64,000 nt of DNA. Source: Streptomyces sp. TLI_146 (GTDB lineage: Bacteria; Actinomycetota; Actinomycetes; Streptomycetales; Streptomycetaceae). Every line of letters begins with the position of its first letter. The stretch's first letter is position 1. The stretch is from the NCBI RefSeq assembly GCF_002846415.1, contig NZ_PJMX01000001.1, positions 1,178,001 to 1,242,000 of the forward strand. Reading direction: 5' to 3'. Under the pieces are notes generated by a model. It was not told the origin of the DNA. It ran no database searches and saw only the letters and a list, made by a program, of their open reading frames with translations. The position numbers and the translations under genes were made by a program. Of this stretch, positions 59,114-64,000 are shown piece by piece.

Positions 59114-60694
59114 TCAAGGCCCGGTCGGCTCGTGTGCCGCCGCGTCCAGCGCCTCGCGCGCCGCGTCGAGTGCGGCGGCCCGGTCGGCGGGCACCAGGCC
59201 GACGCGGGTGCGGCGGTCGAGGAGGTCGGACTCGTCGAGCGCGCCCTCGTGCCTGACCGCCCACCACAGTTCGGCCCGGGTGGTCTCCACCCCTTCGGCC
59301 ACCGGTTCGCGCAGCCGGGGGTCGGCCTCGCCGAGCGCGTGCAGCGCGGTGGCCTCGGTGCCGTAACGGGCGAGCAGCCTGCGCGGTACGGGCAGGGCGG
59401 CGAGCTGCGCGGGCGCGGCGGCGCCGACCAGCGGCAGGCGTGCGGTGCGGCAGGGCGCCGCCGTCATGCCCCGGGCGGCCAGCGCGGCGTCGAGGGCGTC
59501 CTGGGCCATCCGCCGGTAGGTGGTCAGCTTGCCGCCGACGATGGTCACGACGCCCTCGCTCGACGTCAGCACCGCGTGCCGCCGCGAGATGTCGGAGGTG
59601 CGGCTGCCCGTACCGTCGTCCGGGGCGTCGTCGAGCAGCGGCCGCAGCCCGGCGAAGGCGCCCACCACGTCGTCGCGGTGGACCGGTGTGTCCAGGACCG
59701 TGTTGAGGACGTCGAGCAGGAAGCCGATGTCGGACTCGGGGGGCGTGGGCTCGTCCTGGAGCGGCCCGTCGACGGGCTCGTCGGTGAGCCCCACGTACAC
59801 CCGGCCGTCTCCTTGCGGCAGGACCAGGACGAAGCGGTTGGTCTCGCCGGGTACGGGGATGTGCAGTCCGGCGGTGAGGCCGGGCAGGGTGCTGCCGCGC
59901 AGCACCAGGTGGGTGCCGCGCGAAGGGCGCAGTTTTACGCCGTCGACCAGCTGGTCCGCCCAGACGCCGGTGGCGTTGACGACCGCGCGGGCCCGGATGG
60001 TCAGCTCCTGCCCGGTCAGCTCGTCGCGTACGAGGGCGCCGGAGCCGGTGACGGACAGGGCGCGGGTCCGGGTCAGGACGCGCGCGCCGTGTCCGGCGGC
60101 GGTGCGGGCGATGGCGGTCACCAGGCGGGCGTCGTCGGCCAGTTGGCCGTCCCAGGAGAGCAACCCGCCGTAGAGGCCGTGCGGGCGGAGTCCGGGCGCG
60201 GAGCGCAGGGTCTCGACGGCCGAGAGGCGGCGCGGGCCGGGCAGGGTGCGCCGTGCGGTGCCCGCCGAGACGCGCAGCAGGTCGCCCGCGCGCAGCCCGG
60301 CCTGCGCGAGTGCCGCGTTGCGCCGGGAGGTCAGCGAGGTGAGGGGCAGCACGAACGGCTGGGCGCGCACCAGATGGGGGGCGGTGCGCTCCATCAGCAC
60401 CCCGCGCTCCACCGCGCTCTCGTGCGCGACGCCGAGCTGCCCGGAGGCCAGGTAGCGCAGTCCGCCGTGGATGAGCTTGGAGCTCCAGCGGGAGGTGCCG
60501 AAGGCCAGGTCGTACGCGTCGATCGCGGCCACCGACAGGCCGCGCGAGGCGGCGTCCAGGGCGGCTCCGGCGCCGGTCGCGCCGAGCCCGACGACCAGGA
60601 CGTCGACGGTCGTCCCGGCGGCCAGTTCGTCCAGTTCGCGGGCGCGGCGGGCGGCGGTGAGGGAGAAGTCCGAGCGGGGTTCGGTACGGCTCAT
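59114..60694 (-). CDS. glpD: FAD-dependent glycerol-3-phosphate dehydrogenase/oxidase
   Basis: A 526-residue GlpD/GlpO-type flavoenzyme: FAD motif VDVLVVGLGATGAGAALDAASRGLSVAAIDAYDLAFGTSRWSSKLIHGGLRYL, VVNATGVWADQLVDG, RPSRGTHLVLRG, GGKLTTYRRMAQDALD near the C-terminal half, and a C-terminal helical domain with EGALDESDLLDRRTRVGLVPADR. It oxidises sn-glycerol-3-phosphate to DHAP and passes electrons to quinone or oxygen. The ATG at 60694 overlaps the stop of the upstream TetR gene by four bases, so the two form an operon. The divergent alkyl-DHAP-synthase-like gene uses related substrates. Confidence 0.92.
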   Translation of the reverse strand: MSRTEPRSDFSLTAARRARELDELAAGTTVDVLVVGLGATGAGAALDAASRGLSVAAIDAYDLAFGTSRWSSKLIHGGLRYLASGQLGVAHESAVERGVLMERTAPHLVRAQPFVLPLTSLTSRRNAALAQAGLRAGDLLRVSAGTARRTLPGPRRLSAVETLRSAPGLRPHGLYGGLLSWDGQLADDARLVTAIARTAAGHGARVLTRTRALSVTGSGALVRDELTGQELTIRARAVVNATGVWADQLVDGVKLRPSRGTHLVLRGSTLPGLTAGLHIPVPGETNRFVLVLPQGDGRVYVGLTDEPVDGPLQDEPTPPESDIGFLLDVLNTVLDTPVHRDDVVGAFAGLRPLLDDAPDDGTGSRTSDISRRHAVLTSSEGVVTIVGGKLTTYRRMAQDALDAALAARGMTAAPCRTARLPLVGAAAPAQLAALPVPRRLLARYGTEATALHALGEADPRLREPVAEGVETTRAELWWAVRHEGALDESDLLDRRTRVGLVPADRAAALDAAREALDAAAHEPTGP

Positions 60695-61290
60695 GGGGCG
60701 AGGGTCCTCTCGAGGATGTGCCGGAGCTCGTCGTAGAACACTTCGTCGGCGAGTTCGGGGTCCGCCGCGTCGCTCATGGTCTGCAGCGAGAGCGCGAAGG
60801 ACTGGATCACCAGGAAGAGCGATCTGGCCTGGCGCGTGGGGTGGTCGGCGCGTACGGAGCCGTCCTTGTGCCCCTGCTCAAGCGCCTCTTGGACGAAGGC
60901 GAGCAGTGCGTCCTGGCTGGCGCCGCGCCGGTCGAAGAGGTACGGCAGCAGCAGTTCCGGGTCGACGTCGAGGATCTTGCACAGCAGCGGATGGGACCGG
61001 AAGGCGCGCAGCCCCGCCACGAGCCCGTCGACCAACTGCTCGCGCACGGGGCGGGTGGTGTCGGTGGTGGGTGTGTCCCCGAGGGTGACGGACACCCACT
61101 CCCGTGTCATGACGTCGCCCACCAGGGTGCGCACATCGGGCCAGCGCCGGTAGATGGTCATCCGGGAGACCCCGGCCCGGCGCGCGACGTCGGTGAGGGT
61201 CGTCCGGCGGACGCCGACCGCGAGAACGCAGTCCCGGGCGGCGTCGAGCACCGCCTCGTCGTCCCGACGGTTGTGACGAATGGGCTTCAT
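60691..61290 (-). CDS. TetR family regulator of the glpD operon
   Basis: A 199-residue TetR-type regulator: HTH VRRTTLTDVARRAGVSRMTIYRRWPD (residues about 28-53), then a ligand domain with LRAFRSHPLLCKILDVDPELLLPYL and FLVIQSFALSLQTM. It overlaps glpD by four bases and is divergent from the FAD oxidase/DAG-kinase-like pair, so it probably controls both units from the about 100-bp spacer. The inducer may be a glycerol- or lipid-derived compound (inference). Confidence 0.9.
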   Translation of the reverse strand: MKPIRHNRRDDEAVLDAARDCVLAVGVRRTTLTDVARRAGVSRMTIYRRWPDVRTLVGDVMTREWVSVTLGDTPTTDTTRPVREQLVDGLVAGLRAFRSHPLLCKILDVDPELLLPYLFDRRGASQDALLAFVQEALEQGHKDGSVRADHPTRQARSLFLVIQSFALSLQTMSDAADPELADEVFYDELRHILERTLAP

Positions 61291-61388
61291 CTGTCACAGT
61301 GTAACGACGGAACGGGCGACGGCAAGCCGCCCCCCACGCCGTGGGACCGGAACAACTGCGCGACGAAGCGGGTGATCAGGTGGGTTCG

Positions 61389-62987
61389 GTGGACATGCTG
61401 TGGAGCGGCTGGGGCGATCCGGCCAAGGCGGCGCCACTGCCCGAGGAGGTGACGGGGCTGCTGCGGGACCTGCTGGGGGTGCGCCCGGCGGACGCCCCGG
61501 CGAAGGAACTCGCGGCCGTCGAGCCCCGCCCCTCGCGGCTGACCGGTGAGGCCTTGGCCGCCCTGGAGGCGGCGGTCGGCGCGGAGCACGTACGCGGCGA
61601 CGACGGGACCCGGGTCCGCCACACCCGTGGCAAGTCCACCCCCGACCTGCTGCGCATCCGGGCCGGTGAGGTCGGTGACGCACCGGACGCCGTGGTGCTG
61701 CCCGACAACCACGACCAGGTCCTGGCCGTCCTCGCGGCCTGCACCGAGCACCGCGTCGCCGTCGTCCCCTTCGGCGGCGGCACCTCCGTGGTCGGCGGAC
61801 TGGCGCCGCAGGGCCACGCCGCGTTCGTCGCGCTCGACCTGCGCCGGATGAACCGTCTGGTCGCCCTCGACGAGGTCTCCCGCACCGCCACCCTGCAACC
61901 CGGGCTGCGCGGCCCCGAGGTGGAGGCGCTGCTGGCCGAACGGGGTTACACACTCGGCCACTTCCCCCAGTCCTTCGAGTGGGCGACGGTCGGCGGGTTC
62001 GCGGCCGCCCGCTCCAGCGGCCAGGCCTCCGCGGGCTTCGGGCGCTTCGACGACATGGTGACGGCCCTTCAGGTCGCCACCCCGCGCGGCACCCTGGACC
62101 TCGGCCGGGCCCCCCGCTCGGCCGCCGGACCGGATCTGCGCCAGCTCGTCCTCGGCTCCGAGGGAGCCTTCGGCGTGATCACCTCGGTGACCGTACGGAT
62201 CCATCCCACGGCCGGCACCAAGGTCTACGAGGGCTGGCGCTTCCCGTCCTTCGCCCAGGGGCAGGCCGCCCTGCGCACCCTGGCCCAGGACGGGCCGATG
62301 CCCACCGTGCTGCGGCTGTCCGACGAGACCGAGACCATGATCGGCCTGGCCAAGCCGGACGCCATCGGCGGCTCCCTCTCCTCCGACGCGGGCTGCCTGG
62401 CGATCGTCGGGTACGAGGGCACCGCCGACGAGGTCGCCCACCGCAAGGCGCGCGTGCACACCGCACTGAGCGCGGCGGGGGGCGAGCCGCTCGGCGAGGA
62501 GCCGGGCACCGGCTGGGCGCACGGCCGCTACAACGCGCCCTATCTGCGCGACGCGCTCCTGGACGCCGGCGCCTTCGCCGAGACCCTGGAGACGGCCGCG
62601 TTCTGGTCCGACATCCCAGCCCTGTACGAGGCCGTGCGCACCGCCCTCACCCAGTCCCTCACCGACGCGGGCACCCCGCCGCTGGTGATGTGCCACGTCT
62701 CGCACGTCTACCCGGCGGGCGCCTCGCTCTACTTCACGGTGGTCAGCGCCCAGGGCAAGGACCCGGTGGCACACTGGGCCCCGGCCAAGCGGGCGGCCAA
62801 CGACGCCATCCTCGCCGCCGGCGGCACCATCAGCCACCACCACGGCGTCGGCACCGACCACCGCGACTGGTACGCCCGGGAGATCGGCCCGCTCGGCGTC
62901 GAGGTCCTGCACGCGGTCAAGGACCGGCTCGACCCGGCGGGCATCCTCAACCCCGGCATCCTGCTGCCGCCGCTGCCCACGGTCTGA
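61389..62987 (+). CDS. FAD-binding oxidase, alkyldihydroxyacetonephosphate synthase-like
   Basis: A 532-residue VAO-family flavoprotein. The PP-loop FAD motif is VAVVPFGGGTSVVGGLAP. Then SRTATLQPGLRGPEVEALL, GHFPQSFEWATVGGFAAARSSGQASAGFGRFDDMV, GSEGAFGVITSVTVRIHP, and the terminal GGTISHHHGVGTDHRDWY, whose His cluster is characteristic of alkyl-DHAP synthase (family knowledge). True ADHAPS makes ether lipids from acyl-DHAP; bacterial relatives may do so or oxidise other substrates. GTG 61389 gives the family-typical MDMLWxGWGDP start; GTG 61380, GTG 61341 and ATG 61395 are also in frame. Divergent from tetR/glpD. Confidence 0.85.
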   Translation: MDMLWSGWGDPAKAAPLPEEVTGLLRDLLGVRPADAPAKELAAVEPRPSRLTGEALAALEAAVGAEHVRGDDGTRVRHTRGKSTPDLLRIRAGEVGDAPDAVVLPDNHDQVLAVLAACTEHRVAVVPFGGGTSVVGGLAPQGHAAFVALDLRRMNRLVALDEVSRTATLQPGLRGPEVEALLAERGYTLGHFPQSFEWATVGGFAAARSSGQASAGFGRFDDMVTALQVATPRGTLDLGRAPRSAAGPDLRQLVLGSEGAFGVITSVTVRIHPTAGTKVYEGWRFPSFAQGQAALRTLAQDGPMPTVLRLSDETETMIGLAKPDAIGGSLSSDAGCLAIVGYEGTADEVAHRKARVHTALSAAGGEPLGEEPGTGWAHGRYNAPYLRDALLDAGAFAETLETAAFWSDIPALYEAVRTALTQSLTDAGTPPLVMCHVSHVYPAGASLYFTVVSAQGKDPVAHWAPAKRAANDAILAAGGTISHHHGVGTDHRDWYAREIGPLGVEVLHAVKDRLDPAGILNPGILLPPLPTV

Positions 62988-63051
62988 CCGCGCGCAGCAC
63001 CCGCCTCCCCCGCCCGCAAGCAACACCGTCGTCGCCCATCGGAGCGTAGCC

Positions 63052-63933
63052 ATGCGACAGTTCACGGCCGTCGTCAACCCCACCGCGGGCGGGTCACAGG
63101 GCGCCGCCGCCCTGATCCCGCTGGCCCGGCTGCTGCGCGAAGGGGGTGCGGAGCTGGAGGTCGAGTACAGCCGCGGCCTCGATCACGCGCGCACCCTGGC
63201 CCGCCGGGCCGCCGAGCAGGGCCGTGTGGTGCTCGGGGTCGGCGGCGACGGCATGGTGGGCTGCGTGGCGGGCGCCCTGGCCGGCACCGACGCCCTCGTG
63301 GGCATCGTGCCGGCCGGGCGCGGCAACGACTTCGCCCGCGCGCTCGGGCTGCCCTCCGAGCCCGCAGCGCTGGCCGAGCTGCTGCTGCGCGGCGCCCCCA
63401 GGAAGGTCGACGCCATCGAGGTCGAATCGGCCGTGCACGACAAGGTCGCCGTCCTCGGCAGCGTCTACGCCGGGGTCGACGCGGTGGCCAACCGGCACGC
63501 CAACGCCTCCCGGCTGCTGCGCGGCGCCGCCTCGTACTACATGGGCGGCCTGCGCGCGGTGCTCGGCTGGCGCACCGCCCACTACCGCGTGACCGTCGAC
63601 GGTACGCTCCACGAGCGCAGCGGCTACACCGTGATCGCCGCCAACTCCGGCTTCTACGGCTTCGGGCGGCACATCGCGCCGGGCGCGGCCGTGGACGACG
63701 GACTGCTCGACGTGGTCATCCTCAACGACTCCCCCCGCCGGCTGTTCTTCAAGGTCATGAAGGAGCTGGAGGACGGCAGCCATGTCCACCGGCCGCAGGT
63801 GGAGATCCTGCGCGGCCGCGAAGTGCGCATCGAGGCGGACCGCCCCCTCCCGTACGGGGCGGACGGCGAGGTCGAGGCGGTCCTGCCGGTCACCGCGCGC
63901 GTACTGCCGGGGGCGCTCACCCTGCTGGCGTGA
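63052..63933 (+). CDS. Diacylglycerol kinase / YegS-like lipid kinase
   Basis: A 293-residue lipid kinase: VNPTAGG at residues 8-14, the nucleotide-binding GGDGMVG (64-70), PAGRGNDFARALG (87-99), then a C-terminal beta-sandwich ending DRPLPYGADGEVEAVLPVTARVLPGALTLL. All core motifs of DgkB/YegS kinases are intact, so it should phosphorylate diacylglycerol or a related lipid at the membrane face. It follows the ADHAPS-like gene by 64 bp on the same strand, supporting a shared role in glycerolipid or ether-lipid metabolism (inference). ATG 63052 follows CGGAGCG. Confidence 0.9.
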   Translation: MRQFTAVVNPTAGGSQGAAALIPLARLLREGGAELEVEYSRGLDHARTLARRAAEQGRVVLGVGGDGMVGCVAGALAGTDALVGIVPAGRGNDFARALGLPSEPAALAELLLRGAPRKVDAIEVESAVHDKVAVLGSVYAGVDAVANRHANASRLLRGAASYYMGGLRAVLGWRTAHYRVTVDGTLHERSGYTVIAANSGFYGFGRHIAPGAAVDDGLLDVVILNDSPRRLFFKVMKELEDGSHVHRPQVEILRGREVRIEADRPLPYGADGEVEAVLPVTARVLPGALTLLA

Positions 63934-63973
63934 GCCGAGGCGTACCGTCCGCGTTACGGGGAATCCGCACGGC

Positions 63974-64000
63974 ATGACCACTCAAGCCGAGCGGGCCAGG
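63974..64000 (+). CDS. Start of a possible next gene (cut by window end)
   Basis: An ATG at 63974 opens a frame (MTTQAERAR) with weak GGGGA-type sequence about ten bases upstream. Only nine codons are visible, so identity and even coding status are uncertain. Confidence 0.3.

Overview
The window is high-GC actinomycete DNA and almost certainly comes from a Streptomyces chromosome. Evidence for this: strong third-position GC, frequent GTG starts and GTGA/ATGA gene overlaps, Tat and Sec secreted proteins, a SARP regulator, a secreted ATP nucleotide 3'-pyrophosphokinase, and TTA (bldA-type) codons in only three or four genes. I saw no rRNA, tRNA or CRISPR array and no intact insertion sequence. 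Many genes have hairpin terminators between convergent neighbours, and several of these are near perfect.

Layout, left half. The window opens inside a TPR-type regulator (1-886). Next is a six-gene minus-strand cassette (879-5222): a BacA/SalX-like prephenate decarboxylase-family protein with two TTA codons near its start, a 422-aa protein of unknown function, an NTF2-like protein, a class IV aminotransferase, and the amino-acid exporter pair AzlC/AzlD. Several junctions overlap by four bases. I regard it as the best candidate for an undescribed pathway, making and exporting an unusual amino acid under bldA control. After it come an EF-G-binding (FBP) protein and a TetR regulator flanking a perfect operator, an SGNH hydrolase, secreted proteins, a serine hydrolase and a SpaA-type surface protein. 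A two-gene cassette (TagC/phage-receptor-binding-like protein plus a small Tat-exported protein carrying only its C-terminal domain) occurs twice, at 12724-14498 and 22651-24428. Between the copies are an APH-like kinase, a GNAT enzyme, a gamma-glutamylcyclotransferase/SGNH fusion, the secreted pyrophosphokinase, and an ECF sigma factor preceded by a TTA-containing leader ORF.

Middle (24.4-37.8 kb). A divergent citrate synthase pair, one member fused to a DNA-binding domain, shares an AT-rich spacer with three TCAAYATTGA boxes. It is followed by a secreted M1 peptidase, a TTA-containing membrane protein, a MerR/SDR pair, a cytidine deaminase variant, an ArsR-SRPBCC fusion, a GAF/PucR regulator, a TetR regulator and a hemerythrin protein. 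A 48-bp perfect hairpin lies between the last two.

Right half (37.8-54.5 kb). This is a tailoring-rich, aromatic-polyketide-like island: an NmrA reductase, an FAD monooxygenase, an ABM monooxygenase, three NTF2/SnoaL proteins, two SDRs, an F420-type LLM enzyme, a GMC oxidase, an APH-like kinase, a flavin reductase, an MBL hydrolase, a quinone-oxidoreductase-like enzyme, a SARP activator and a transposase-derived protein lacking a catalytic acidic residue. No polyketide synthase is present in the window. The last 10 kb carries a thioredoxin-reductase-like enzyme, a large secreted alpha/beta hydrolase, an S41 peptidase, and a glycerol-phosphate/ether-lipid-like group (glpD, tetR, an alkyl-DHAP-synthase-like FAD oxidase and a diacylglycerol kinase-like gene).

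All functional calls come from reading motifs and from memory of families. No database search was run.
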